Source: Streptosporangium sp040640155
GTDB lineage: Bacteria > Actinomycetota > Actinomycetes > Streptosporangiales > Streptosporangiaceae
Assembly: GCF_040640155.1 (NCBI RefSeq)
Contig: NZ_JBFABE010000005.1
Span: forward strand, 1 to 64,000
DNA: 64,000 nt
Direction of reading: 5' to 3'
Below are positions 40,930 to 48,926 of the stretch, piece by piece. The number at the start of each line of letters is the position of its first letter. Position 1 is the stretch's first letter. A program made the translations under genes and the position numbers. The notes beneath the pieces were generated by a model, which was not told the origin of the DNA, searched no databases, and saw only the letters and a program-made list of their open reading frames with translations.

Positions 40930-42552
40930 TCAGCGGGGGCGTTCCACACGGCGCTCGTCCCAGACCGGACGAGGGGTCTCCCGGACGTTGCCGTCGGAGC
41001 CGAAGACCAGGTAGCGGTCGAAGGAACGAGCGAACCAGCGGTCGTGAGTGACGGCCAGGACAGTTCCTTCATACGATTCCAGAGCTTCTTGGAGGGCTTC
41101 GGCGGATTCGAGGTCGAGGTTGTCGGTGGGCTCGTCCAGGAGGAGAGCGGTGGTGCCGGCCAGCTCCAGCAGGAGGATCTGGAAGCGGGCCTGCTGGCCG
41201 CCTGAGAGCTTGTCGAAGGGCTGGTCGCCCTGGCGATCCAGGCCGTAGCGGCGCAGGGCCGACATCGCGCCGCCGCGGTCCCTGGCGTGCTCGTCCCACA
41301 GGATGCCGGTCAAGGTGCGGCCCATCAGTTCGGGGTGGGCATGGGTCTGGGCGAAGTGGCCGGGATTCACTCGGGCACCCAGTTTCCACGTGCCGGTGTG
41401 AGCGACGTTCCCATCGGCCAGTAGGCGCAGGAAGTGCGACTTGCCCGAGCCGTTGGAGCCCAGGACGGCGACCCGCTCGCCGTAGAAGATCTCCAGGGAG
41501 AACGGTTTCATGAGGCCGGTCAGCTCCAGGTTCTCGCACACCACCGCGCGCACGCCGGTGCGGCCGCCGCGCAGCCGCATCCGGATCTCCTGCTTGCGTG
41601 GCGGTTCCGGGGGCGGTCCCGCTTCCTGAAACTTGCGCAGCCGGGTTTTGGCCGCCTGATAACGCGAGGCCATCTCCTCACTGCGGGAGGCGTATTGCTG
41701 CATGTCCACCACCAGACGCTTGAGCTGGGCGTGCTTCTCATCCCAACTCCGCCGCAGCTCCTCGAACCGGGCGAAGCGGGCTTCCCGCGCCTCGTGAAAC
41801 GTGTCGAACCCACGGCCGTGCACCCAGGCCGTGGAGCCCGACGGGGCCGGTTCCACCGCCACGATCCGGCGGGCGGCACGGGCCAATAGCTCCCTGTCGT
41901 GCGAGATGAACAGCACTGTCTTACGGGTCGCCTCCAGTTGCTCCTCCAGCCACCGCTTACCGGGGACGTCGAGGTAGTTGTCGGGCTCGTCCAGCAGGAG
42001 GACGCTGTCGGGGCCACGCAGCAGGGCCTCCAGCACCAGCCGCTTCTGCTCTCCGCCCGACAGGGTCCGCACCAGACGGAACTGCGCCTTGTCGTAGGGC
42101 GTTCCACAGGCGGCCATGGTGCAGATGTCCCAGACCGCCTCCACCTCGTAACCCTGGACCTCGGCCCAGTCGCTGAGGGCCTGGGCATAGGCCATCTGCG
42201 CGGGTTCGTCGTCCACCGTCATCACCCGGTACTCCGCGGAGTCGACCGCGGCCGCGGCCTCCCGGATGCGTGGTGGCGCCACCGACACCAGCAGGTCGCG
42301 AACCGCCCGCTCGTCTCGCACCGAGCCAACGAACTGGGGCATCACACCTATGCCGCCGCTGGAGGCGACGGTGCCGCCGTGCGGCTGCAGTTCGCCCGAC
42401 AGCAGTCGCAGCAAGGTCGTCTTCCCTGCACCGTTGGGGCCCACCATCGCCGCCGTCGCACCCTCACCCAGCCGGAACGACACGTCGTTCAAGAGCAGAC
42501 GCCCGTCCGGCAGGTAGTACTCGATGTGCGAAGCCTCAAGATGTCCCATCAA
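40930..42552 (-). CDS. ABC-F ATPase, probable ribosome-protection self-resistance
   Basis: The 540-residue protein has two ABC cassettes and no membrane segments. The first has Walker A GPNGAGKTT, signature LSGGEQKR and LLLDEPDNYLD; the second has GSNGSGKSH, LSGGQQAR and LLLDEPTDNLD. Between them is a charged linker (~245-320, RFEELRRSWDEKHAQLKRLV). ABC-F proteins of this size dislodge antibiotics from the ribosome or assist translation. It is the last gene of the minus-strand operon, 37 bp after the TldD gene. An immunity role against the cluster's own product is the natural reading, but the product is unknown. Confidence 0.85.
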   Translation of the reverse strand: MMGHLEASHIEYYLPDGRLLLNDVSFRLGEGATAAMVGPNGAGKTTLLRLLSGELQPHGGTVASSGGIGVMPQFVGSVRDERAVRDLLVSVAPPRIREAAAAVDSAEYRVMTVDDEPAQMAYAQALSDWAEVQGYEVEAVWDICTMAACGTPYDKAQFRLVRTLSGGEQKRLVLEALLRGPDSVLLLDEPDNYLDVPGKRWLEEQLEATRKTVLFISHDRELLARAARRIVAVEPAPSGSTAWVHGRGFDTFHEAREARFARFEELRRSWDEKHAQLKRLVVDMQQYASRSEEMASRYQAAKTRLRKFQEAGPPPEPPRKQEIRMRLRGGRTGVRAVVCENLELTGLMKPFSLEIFYGERVAVLGSNGSGKSHFLRLLADGNVAHTGTWKLGARVNPGHFAQTHAHPELMGRTLTGILWDEHARDRGGAMSALRRYGLDRQGDQPFDKLSGGQQARFQILLLELAGTTALLLDEPTDNLDLESAEALQEALESYEGTVLAVTHDRWFARSFDRYLVFGSDGNVRETPRPVWDERRVERPR

Positions 42553-42589
42553 CCGAGATCCTTACATACGCTTCGAAGCCCGGGCGACG

Positions 42590-43933
42590 TCACAGGGAGC
42601 CCGGGCGGACCGTCAGTCCTGTGATCAGCAGGGTGGGACCGCCGTCGCCGACCGGGATGTCCTGGCCGAACTTGCCGCAGGCAGCGGGGCTCCCCATCGC
42701 CGGATCGTTTCCGATCCCTTCGATGTGTGAGATCGTCTCGGCCACGCGGCCTTCGACCACGCAGTCAGCGACCTGCTCCGCGAGCGCTCCGTTCCGGATC
42801 CGGTAGGCCTCGGCGACTCCGACGGCGAACCGGCCGTCGTCCGATACCTTGCCCGCGCCGAGCCGCACCAGGTAGAGGCCCTCACCCGCTCCTGCGAGGA
42901 GGCTGTCCGCGCGATCCGGCCCCGCCTCCACGCAAAGATTGCTCATTCGAGGTATGGGCTGCCACCGGAAGGACTGCCGTCTCCGGCTGCCGGCACCGTC
43001 GATGTGGCAGGTGACCACCCCGTCCTGGACGACTCTTCTCCGAAAGGCAGGATGACCGGTGTCGTCGTGGGTGTAGCTGCCCCACCCATCCGGCACGAAC
43101 GGATCATCCAAGACGTTCAGCGGGAGGGGGCAGATCTGGTCTCCGGCCGTCCACTTCACGCCTGCCGCTCCGCTGGACGCCACATCGCTCTCCAGCGGGT
43201 GGCCGAGAAGCTCATGGGCGAGTGCTCCGCTGGAGCCGCTCGCCGCGACGACAGCCATCCGTCGCTCCCGTACGGCGGGAGCGTCGCGTTTGGCTCTGGC
43301 GACCCTTCCTGCCTCGGCTGCGTGCGCCACGGCCTGATCGGCCCACCGCGTCCATCGCGACCGGTCACGTGTTCCGGCACGCCTGTACCCATTGGCCGGC
43401 CCGGCCATCGCCCGGCATTCGAGGAGGTGGTGCTCCTGAGGGGAAGAACGGTGCCAGCCGTACGGCCCAAGGGTCAGGAAGGACCGCAGGGATCCGGAGT
43501 AATCTGCTTTGAACCCGCTGAGGGCCGCGCCGGCTGCGCCTTCCGTTGAGAGCAGAAGATCCGCACATGTTCTCTCCCAGCCTGGCGAGAACCCGACAAG
43601 GTCGGATCGCCATTCGGTGAGGACGCGCTGAAGCAGGCCGACCAGCCGCGAAGAGCCCAGCGCCTGGACGCCGGCCCTGGCCGATACCGCGGCGAGTCCG
43701 CCCTGGACATGCGCGGTGGACAGCCCGTTCGCACCGAGCCCGGACGTCTTCCCGCAGTGGTCCACCGTGATGGCGAACCCTTCCCTGGCCTCTTCCGGCT
43801 CTCTTTCGAGCACACCGCCCGCCAAGCGGTACGCCCGCTCCCTGGCGGACTCCGCGAAGATCTCGATCGCTATGCCGTTCCTGTCCCGCAGTCGCTGGAG
43901 CCGCAGGCACAGCTCATCCGCCGCAGCCTTCAT
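42590..43933 (-). CDS. TldD/PmbA-family metallopeptidase
   Basis: ATG 43933 overlaps the upstream stop (ATGA) and gives 447 residues. The N-terminal domain is about 200 residues. The C-terminal domain has the zinc motif H240-E-L-L-G-H245 (HExxxH) of TldD followed by a Cys in NLCVEAG. In E. coli, TldD/TldE together digest modified peptides and mature microcin B17 by cutting leaders. Here there is one TldD-like active subunit and no separate TldE, so it may work as a homodimer. Likely tasks are leader removal from the modified precursor or clearance of mis-processed peptide. Confidence 0.85.
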   Translation of the reverse strand: MKAAADELCLRLQRLRDRNGIAIEIFAESARERAYRLAGGVLEREPEEAREGFAITVDHCGKTSGLGANGLSTAHVQGGLAAVSARAGVQALGSSRLVGLLQRVLTEWRSDLVGFSPGWERTCADLLLSTEGAAGAALSGFKADYSGSLRSFLTLGPYGWHRSSPQEHHLLECRAMAGPANGYRRAGTRDRSRWTRWADQAVAHAAEAGRVARAKRDAPAVRERRMAVVAASGSSGALAHELLGHPLESDVASSGAAGVKWTAGDQICPLPLNVLDDPFVPDGWGSYTHDDTGHPAFRRRVVQDGVVTCHIDGAGSRRRQSFRWQPIPRMSNLCVEAGPDRADSLLAGAGEGLYLVRLGAGKVSDDGRFAVGVAEAYRIRNGALAEQVADCVVEGRVAETISHIEGIGNDPAMGSPAACGKFGQDIPVGDGGPTLLITGLTVRPGSL

Positions 43934-45318
43934 GGACGAACGAACCCGGCCATCCGGAACGGTGCCGCCGTCTCCACGAACAGGGCGAGGCCGTCCCGGT
44001 CGGCCGCTCGCACGGCTCTGCCGACGATCTCGCGTACCGACTCCAGGTCGGAGGGCAGGGGCTCGACGTCCGCGAGCTCCGCCAGGAACTCGATCTGCCG
44101 GCAAGTGCAGTCCTCGAGGGCCGTCGCCACCAAGGCCCGAATCCGCTCCACCTGCCTGTCGTCCAGCTCCACGAGCAGTCTCCGAACGGCTTCGACCGAG
44201 TTGAGGTTGACATCCGGATCGAACTTTTGCAGGGCCGACACCATGGCGAGCTGGGCTGGGGCCGGTGACTCCGACGGGTGGTCCACCCTGCGATAGCCGA
44301 CCCGGAGGTTGAAAGGGAAGAAGGCTCCCAGGGCCGACTGCGCCACCAGCGTTTTCGCGCCCCCCTCGCTCGGCCACATCAGGGAGTTGAGCGAGAGCCC
44401 GCGGAAGGCCGGATGGACGATCACCCGCTCCTGGCTGAGCAGCCGGGCGTTGATCGCCTTGAGGGTGGGCAAGATCTCGAACCCCTGGGGGAACGGCCGG
44501 CAGAAGACCTTCACCGCGGCGATCCGGTCCCCGGCCTTCACCGTGCGGACCTCGGTGACCAGGTTGTCCCAGTCGATCCATCGCTCGTCGTCGGACCGGT
44601 AATGGTACGAGGCGAGACGGTCATAGTCGGCGCGGTCCCCCCGGCCCTCGGTGAACTCCTCGGCGATCCACCGGGCGAGTCCCGGGCCCGGCGGCGGCAA
44701 CCGCACCACCCCGCCGTCGAAGTCCAGATGCACATGGTCGTCCGGGCACACGAACTCCGCGAGATCGTCGTGGGCCGTCGCCACGACGGCGTCGACCCCC
44801 GTGGTTCGGCATGCCTTCTGGAAACCGTGTGCGATGACCCGGGCCGTTGTCCGGTCGAGGGTGGAGCAGAACTCGTCGACCGCGATCACCGCGCCTTCGA
44901 GCCGGGCGAGCCGGGCGAGCCGGGCGAGGGTAAGCCGGTGGAACTGTCCCTCGGACAGGTGCTCGGGCTTGGACATCATCAGCCGCGGCTCGCCCAGGCC
45001 GAACCGGCCGAGCCATGAGACGTTCCGCCGGACCTCGCCGTCGAACAGGTCGATGACCCGGTCGCGCGGACCGATCTCAGGAAGATCTTCAATGGTCCGC
45101 ACCCGTCCGGTGCGCCGCAACTCGCGCAGCAGGCTCGATTTCCCGGTACCGCTGAAGCCGGTGATCAATGTGATCCCATCGAGCCGAAGTTCGACAGAGG
45201 CAACGGTGACGCCCTTGTACGCGGTGTCCACGCCGAAAAGGTCCCTCAGCTCTCGTGCGCTTCCCGACAGCGGGGCGTCCCATCTGCCGTACCGCACTTC
45301 CACGGGGGGAAAGTTCAC
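43930..45318 (-). CDS. ABC-type ATPase fused to a GNAT-like domain (COG2401 type)
   Basis: The 462-residue protein has an ABC-type ATPase in its first ~230 residues: Walker A GFSGTGKS (54-61), signature-like LSEGQFHRLTLARL, Walker B GAVIAVDEFCSTLD and an H-switch VATAHDDL. There are no membrane helices. The remaining ~220 residues contain ERVIVHPAFRGLSLNSLMWP, resembling motif A of GNAT acetyltransferases, so it matches the COG2401 architecture (ATPase plus predicted acetyltransferase). The biochemical role is unknown. In this operon it could modify the peptide or give immunity by acetylation, as MccE does for microcin C. Overlaps both neighbours by 4 bases. Confidence 0.75.
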   Translation of the reverse strand: MNFPPVEVRYGRWDAPLSGSARELRDLFGVDTAYKGVTVASVELRLDGITLITGFSGTGKSSLLRELRRTGRVRTIEDLPEIGPRDRVIDLFDGEVRRNVSWLGRFGLGEPRLMMSKPEHLSEGQFHRLTLARLARLARLEGAVIAVDEFCSTLDRTTARVIAHGFQKACRTTGVDAVVATAHDDLAEFVCPDDHVHLDFDGGVVRLPPPGPGLARWIAEEFTEGRGDRADYDRLASYHYRSDDERWIDWDNLVTEVRTVKAGDRIAAVKVFCRPFPQGFEILPTLKAINARLLSQERVIVHPAFRGLSLNSLMWPSEGGAKTLVAQSALGAFFPFNLRVGYRRVDHPSESPAPAQLAMVSALQKFDPDVNLNSVEAVRRLLVELDDRQVERIRALVATALEDCTCRQIEFLAELADVEPLPSDLESVREIVGRAVRAADRDGLALFVETAAPFRMAGFVRP

Positions 45319-46328
45319 TTCCAGGTCCTCTCCTCACGCACGCCAGGGCGTTCCAGGTCCAGGACGAGCCTGCGATCGGCCGTCCCTTCCGGACGCCGCA
45401 GGATCACTCCGTTCAGCCACGCGAAGACCATCCAGGCAGCCGCCACGGTGTTCACCGGGGCGAGGGAGGCACCCATGATCGGATCGTGGACCGATCGGCC
45501 GGCAACCGTGCCCACCCGATCCATCTCTTCCGTGAACGGCACGGTGCCGTCCGCGGTGAGCAGCGGCCCCACCGCGGCCTCGGTGAGTCCTGCGGCCGCG
45601 AAGAGCACGGGGGTCCCGTGCTCGCGCGCCACCCGTGCCACCAGAGCCGAGAGCGTCCCCGCGGGGCGGTCCGCGCAGCAGAACAACGTCGTGCCCGAAC
45701 CGCCCACCAGGCCGTTGTCCTCCAACGCGGCCCGGGTGTCCACGAAGGCGTTCAGAGTCGAGACCTCGGTGGCCGGGTAGCGCTCGGCGAGGAAGTCGCC
45801 GAGCGCCTCGGCTTTGGGCCTGCCGAGGTCTGAGCGCCGGTAGGTCAGCTGCCGGTTGAAGTTCGTGATCTCCACGAGGTCGTGGTCCACGAGCGCCAGC
45901 TCCCCCACGCCCATCGCGGCCAGGTGTGTCGCCGCCAGGCATCCGATACCCCCGCAGCCCAGGATCACCGCCCGATGCGCGGCGATCGTCGCCTGCGGCT
46001 CGTCCGGGCGGGAGCTGCGGTGAGCGAGCCAGCGCAGTTGCCGGGTGAGCTGGCCGGGCTCGTCCGTCGGCGGCTTGGCGACGAGCATGCCGCGAGCCGC
46101 CAGTTCGCGCAGGAGCTCGGGGTGGCGGTCCTCAGCCCTGTCGAGGTCGTACCAGGACACGCCGGAAACGAGCTCCCTGACCCAACCCGCGAGCCCCTCG
46201 CCCCCGCCGTCGACCCGGAACCCGCGCTCGCCGTGAAAGGTGAGAGTTCCCTCCTCGTCCGAGGTGACAGTCACCTCTTCGGTGAGCATCATGCCGACGG
46301 GGAATTTCTCTCTCAGCTCAGTGAGCAT
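45315..46328 (-). CDS. E1/ThiF-like adenylating enzyme with RRE-like N-terminus
   Basis: ATG 46328 lies inside the preceding gene (16-bp overlap) and gives 337 residues. Residues 1-95 look like a leader-recognition (RRE/winged-helix) module as in ThiF-like partner proteins of azoline-forming RiPP enzymes (LTFHGERGFRVDG...LLRELAARGML). Residues 118-320 are the E1 fold: GCGGIG (124-129), ALVDHDLVEITNFNRQ, RRSDLGRPKAEAL and CCADRPAG. The CxxC zinc pairs of MoeB/MccB are absent. E1 enzymes adenylate a C-terminal carboxylate; with no YcaO in the window it probably acts by itself, as MccB or PaaA does. Candidate core enzyme of the pathway. Confidence 0.8.
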   Translation of the reverse strand: MLTELREKFPVGMMLTEEVTVTSDEEGTLTFHGERGFRVDGGGEGLAGWVRELVSGVSWYDLDRAEDRHPELLRELAARGMLVAKPPTDEPGQLTRQLRWLAHRSSRPDEPQATIAAHRAVILGCGGIGCLAATHLAAMGVGELALVDHDLVEITNFNRQLTYRRSDLGRPKAEALGDFLAERYPATEVSTLNAFVDTRAALEDNGLVGGSGTTLFCCADRPAGTLSALVARVAREHGTPVLFAAAGLTEAAVGPLLTADGTVPFTEEMDRVGTVAGRSVHDPIMGASLAPVNTVAAAWMVFAWLNGVILRRPEGTADRRLVLDLERPGVREERTWK

Positions 46329-47641
46329 GCGGACCACTCCCAGGGAAGACGGGCGGACCGGGCCAGGCAGATCCCGGGTACCTCGGCGATCGGGACGCAG
46401 ACCGCCCTGTCCGCGATCATCGTGTCGAGCTCGTCCGCCGCACGTCGTGCCTCGGCGAGGTGGTGCGGGCGGGCGTCGAACGCGTACAAGGTCTTGTCGA
46501 AAGCGGGGAACAGGTTCGTCGCACGGACGAGATCGAGGAAGGCCAGCCCGCGGTAAACCCCCAGCAGGTCTCCGCGCATGGCCCGGAACAGGTTCAGCCG
46601 GAGCTCTCCGGACTCGGCTCTCCTCTCGTACCGGTCCGGTACCAGGCGGATGTTCATCCCCGCGTCGCGGAGAACGCACGCCACCGCCCTGGCGATCTCC
46701 TTGTTCGGGTAGTAGGTGTCGTAGAGGAGGCGATAGCTCCTTCCCGGACGAACGGGGCGTGAGGACGGCGCGGCGGTCCGCCGGTTCACCGCGAGCGCGT
46801 ACGCCGCGTCGAAGCCGGATGCAGGCAGGAAGCCGGACGTCCTCAGCAGCGGTCCCGGCAGCAGATCCTCCAGGGGCGGTTCCATCAGGGCCCGGTGTAC
46901 GGCCCGCCGCACGCGGAGGCCTGAGTCGCCGGCGAGGTCTCCTTCGAAGCACAAGGCGACGAAGACGCCGATCTGCCGGACCTGGAGTTCCTCTCCGCCC
47001 CGGAACTCCGGAAGCCGCGCGTACGGAAACGCGGTGTCGGAGGTCACGTCTATCTCACCGGATACGAAACGTGCCACGTTCAGGTCAGGGCTTTTGAGCC
47101 TGCGGACGACGATTCGGCGACGCGGGTGTTCGTCCGCCAGGTTGCCGGTCGGCTCGAGTGCGAGCACGCGCGGGGTGGCTCTGACCAGCCGGTACCGGCC
47201 CGCGCCTTCGTGCAGATCCGTTCCCGGGGCCAGCCCGGGCAGTGCGAGCAGGCCGGGGAACCCGAAGTCCGGGGTGTGCAGGTGGATCTCCAGGACGTCT
47301 CGACCGGCCACGTCGACCCGGCGGACGTTCCGCAGCCAGTAGCCGACGACCGTTCCGGACCCGGCCGCGCGGACCAGCGCGTCCCGGTAGTCCGCAGCGG
47401 TCAGCGCGCTTCCGTCCCGTCGTCGCAACCCTCGGCGAACGGTGAACCTGTACCGGAACCCGTCATCGACGGCGTGGTCGACGGCCCCTACCTGGACGGG
47501 GGATTCGCCGGGCCGGTTCGAGGCCAGCAGGGGCAGCGTGGTGAGGGCGGCCAACTGAAGACCGCTATGGTCGGCGAGCAGGGACGGGGCAAGGGTCTCC
47601 GGCATGGAGTCGAACGCCATCCTGATCAGATCAGTGTCCAA
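46313..47641 (-). CDS. Oligopeptide-binding-protein-like protein without a signal peptide
   Basis: The 442-residue protein has the SBP_bac_5 fold landmarks: a domain-I segment FRYRFTVRRGLRRRDGSALTAADYRDAL, then LEIHLHTPDFGFPGLLALPG and a C-terminal domain-I closure. It begins MDTDLIRMAFDSMPETL with no signal sequence or lipobox, so it is cytoplasmic. Extracytoplasmic binding proteins of this fold bind peptides; a cytosolic version in a peptide-modification operon may hold the precursor, leader or product. The start overlaps the JmjC gene by 11 bp. Odd and, to my knowledge, not a standard RiPP component. Confidence 0.75.
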   Translation of the reverse strand: MDTDLIRMAFDSMPETLAPSLLADHSGLQLAALTTLPLLASNRPGESPVQVGAVDHAVDDGFRYRFTVRRGLRRRDGSALTAADYRDALVRAAGSGTVVGYWLRNVRRVDVAGRDVLEIHLHTPDFGFPGLLALPGLAPGTDLHEGAGRYRLVRATPRVLALEPTGNLADEHPRRRIVVRRLKSPDLNVARFVSGEIDVTSDTAFPYARLPEFRGGEELQVRQIGVFVALCFEGDLAGDSGLRVRRAVHRALMEPPLEDLLPGPLLRTSGFLPASGFDAAYALAVNRRTAAPSSRPVRPGRSYRLLYDTYYPNKEIARAVACVLRDAGMNIRLVPDRYERRAESGELRLNLFRAMRGDLLGVYRGLAFLDLVRATNLFPAFDKTLYAFDARPHHLAEARRAADELDTMIADRAVCVPIAEVPGICLARSARLPWEWSACSLS

Positions 47642-48614
47642 GGCCGGTCAGCGTCCGACGGTAATCCGTCAAGCCCGCGGTCACCTCGTCCGTCCACACC
47701 AGTTGACGGTCCCGGAACTCCGCGCTGTCCAGCTCACTGGTGCGGCACTCCCGCTCCCGCCATCTGCGTACGTGCTCGTTCCGAAGCTCGCGCAGCCGCG
47801 TCAGCGGCTCGGTGAGCCGGGACTCGAACCGCTCGAGGAAGGAAAGCAGCCTCCGTTCTTCGGCGAAGTTGGCGGTGAGCATGAGGTTGCGGTCGAGGTT
47901 GCGCACCTCGTGGTACCAGTCGCCCGGAATGTACAGCGTCTCCCCGGGACCGAGGACGACTTCCAGGAGCAGGCCGGTATCCCCGTCCGGCAGGATCCTC
48001 GACAGCGTCTTCTCATCCCAGAGGCTGTCCCCCCTGGCCAGGGCTCCGGAACGGGAGGGGTGGAGGAGACGCAGCGCCTTGCGTCCGAAGATCATGGCTA
48101 GCCAGGCACTGGTGGAGAACGTGTCCGTGTGCAGTCCGGTCGAGCACCCCGGTTCCCCGAAGAACAGCCACATGCGCCCGAACCTCACCTGCTCGGGGAG
48201 CCGATCGATCCAGTCGTCCGAAAAGAGCGCGGGGATCTGGAAGAAATCCGAAAGCTCGGGGTAATCGCGGGTGAAGTTCCACTCGGCCAGGTAGAGGCGA
48301 CGCCCCGCGCAGTCCGGGTCGGGATCGGTCTCCCGCCAGTAATTCAAATAATTACCCAGTGTGTCCCGCTCGACACTGAACTCATATTCCGAACCTGGGG
48401 GATAGCTGCGCACCGGGACCGGCGCGTCGCCGTAGCGCTCTGCGAAGAAATCAGCACTCCAAGAGGTGCCCGCAGGCCATCCACGCTGCATTCCACGGAA
48501 CAGCACCGGCTCGCCGAAGTCTTCAAGGCATGAGTCGTCGCCTGCGTCAACAACCTGTACCGGGCGGGCCTGGATCCTCAAGACAAGATCTCCAATGCTT
48601 TCCAGCTGGCACAT
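47631..48614 (-). CDS. JmjC/cupin-8 iron-dependent oxygenase
   Basis: The start is set at ATG 48614 (327 residues) because AGGAGG (48641-48646, minus strand) lies 8 nt upstream; an in-frame ATG at 48635 falls inside the hairpin. The cupin core has H162-T-D164 (GLHTDTFSTSAW) and H235 (YIPGDWYHEVRNL), the 2-His-1-carboxylate iron site of JmjC hydroxylases that use 2-oxoglutarate. Also LLEVVLGPGETLYIPGDWYH. Members hydroxylate Asp, Asn, Arg, His or Lys in proteins. First enzyme after the precursor peptide; its likely substrate is that peptide. Confidence 0.85.
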   Translation of the reverse strand: MCQLESIGDLVLRIQARPVQVVDAGDDSCLEDFGEPVLFRGMQRGWPAGTSWSADFFAERYGDAPVPVRSYPPGSEYEFSVERDTLGNYLNYWRETDPDPDCAGRRLYLAEWNFTRDYPELSDFFQIPALFSDDWIDRLPEQVRFGRMWLFFGEPGCSTGLHTDTFSTSAWLAMIFGRKALRLLHPSRSGALARGDSLWDEKTLSRILPDGDTGLLLEVVLGPGETLYIPGDWYHEVRNLDRNLMLTANFAEERRLLSFLERFESRLTEPLTRLRELRNEHVRRWRERECRTSELDSAEFRDRQLVWTDEVTAGLTDYRRTLTGLGH

Positions 48615-48621
48615 TGAAAAT

Positions 48622-48647
48622 GCCTCCTGCGGCATGCCGCAGGAGGC
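48622..48647 (-). promoter_or_regulatory. Perfect palindromic hairpin masking the oxygenase ribosome-binding site
   Basis: The 26-bp sequence is fully self-complementary (an 11-bp stem with CATG loop; half-site GCCTCCTGCGG). On the minus-strand mRNA its 3' arm contains AGGAGG, the oxygenase Shine-Dalgarno, paired with CCTCCT in the 5' arm. It is followed by ATTTTC. It lies 8 bp after the precursor stop, so it can act as a weak terminator and as a translation block. Confidence 0.75.
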
Positions 48648-48654
48648 TGAACCT

Positions 48655-48774
48655 CTAGCAGCGGCGGGCGAGGCCCGCCACCATGTCCGGGCTGCTCAGG
48701 TCGGTGAAGCGCAGCTCGACGGACTCACGGTCACCGACCTGCTCGACGGTGTCCTTCTCCATGCCCTTTTCCAT
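48655..48774 (-). CDS. Putative RiPP precursor peptide, 39 residues
   Basis: ATG 48774 follows AAGAAGGAG with ideal spacing. The peptide has an acidic/charged N-terminal part (MEKGMEKDTVEQVGDRES), a middle VELRFTDLSSPDM, and a C-terminus VAGLARRC ending in the only Cys. The charged leader-like part, small tail residues, strong ribosome-binding site, first position in an enzyme operon and the hairpin directly after it all fit a RiPP precursor. The likely core is the last ~10-18 residues. E1-type chemistry at the C-terminal Cys carboxylate and hydroxylation of Asp or Arg by the JmjC enzyme are plausible guesses. I recognise no homologue. Confidence 0.7.
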   Translation of the reverse strand: MEKGMEKDTVEQVGDRESVELRFTDLSSPDMVAGLARRC

Positions 48775-48849
48775 GTTCAGCTCCTTCTTCCCACTGTAGT
48801 AAAAGCGGGAACCGCCGCACGGCGACTCCTCCGCCTATAACCGTTCGGG

Positions 48850-48879
48850 ACGGTAGCAATCTGTCGCGGACACAGTCAA
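48850..48879 (-). promoter_or_regulatory. Promoter of the precursor operon
   Basis: On the minus strand TTGACT (48879-48874), an 18-bp spacer and TACCGT (48855-48850) fit the actinobacterial housekeeping pattern. This leaves a ~70-nt leader before the precursor ATG. Confidence 0.55.
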
Positions 48880-48891
48880 TACATAAAACAT

Positions 48892-48920
48892 TTGACTCGA
48901 ACACCCTCGTGCGATAGATC
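48892..48920 (+). promoter_or_regulatory. Promoter of the FAD-oxidoreductase operon, leaderless
   Basis: TTGACT (48892-48897), a 17-bp spacer and TAGATC (48915-48920) precede the GTG start at 48927 by six bases, so the mRNA is probably leaderless. The two divergent -35 boxes are 12 bp apart, so one regulator could control both arms. Confidence 0.5.
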
Positions 48921-48926
48921 TGCTGG

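Noticed and set aside
40343..40930. tRNA-Lys as an attachment site for an element carrying the peptide cluster
   Set aside because: No direct repeat of the tRNA 3' end, integrase or other mobility gene was found between tRNA-Lys and 52.9 kb.
40930..48774. Azole/azoline (TOMM) or lanthipeptide cluster
   Set aside because: An RRE/ThiF-like protein is present, but there is no YcaO cyclodehydratase, no azoline dehydrogenase of the nitroreductase type and no LanB/C/M; the peptide is not rich in Ser, Thr or Cys.
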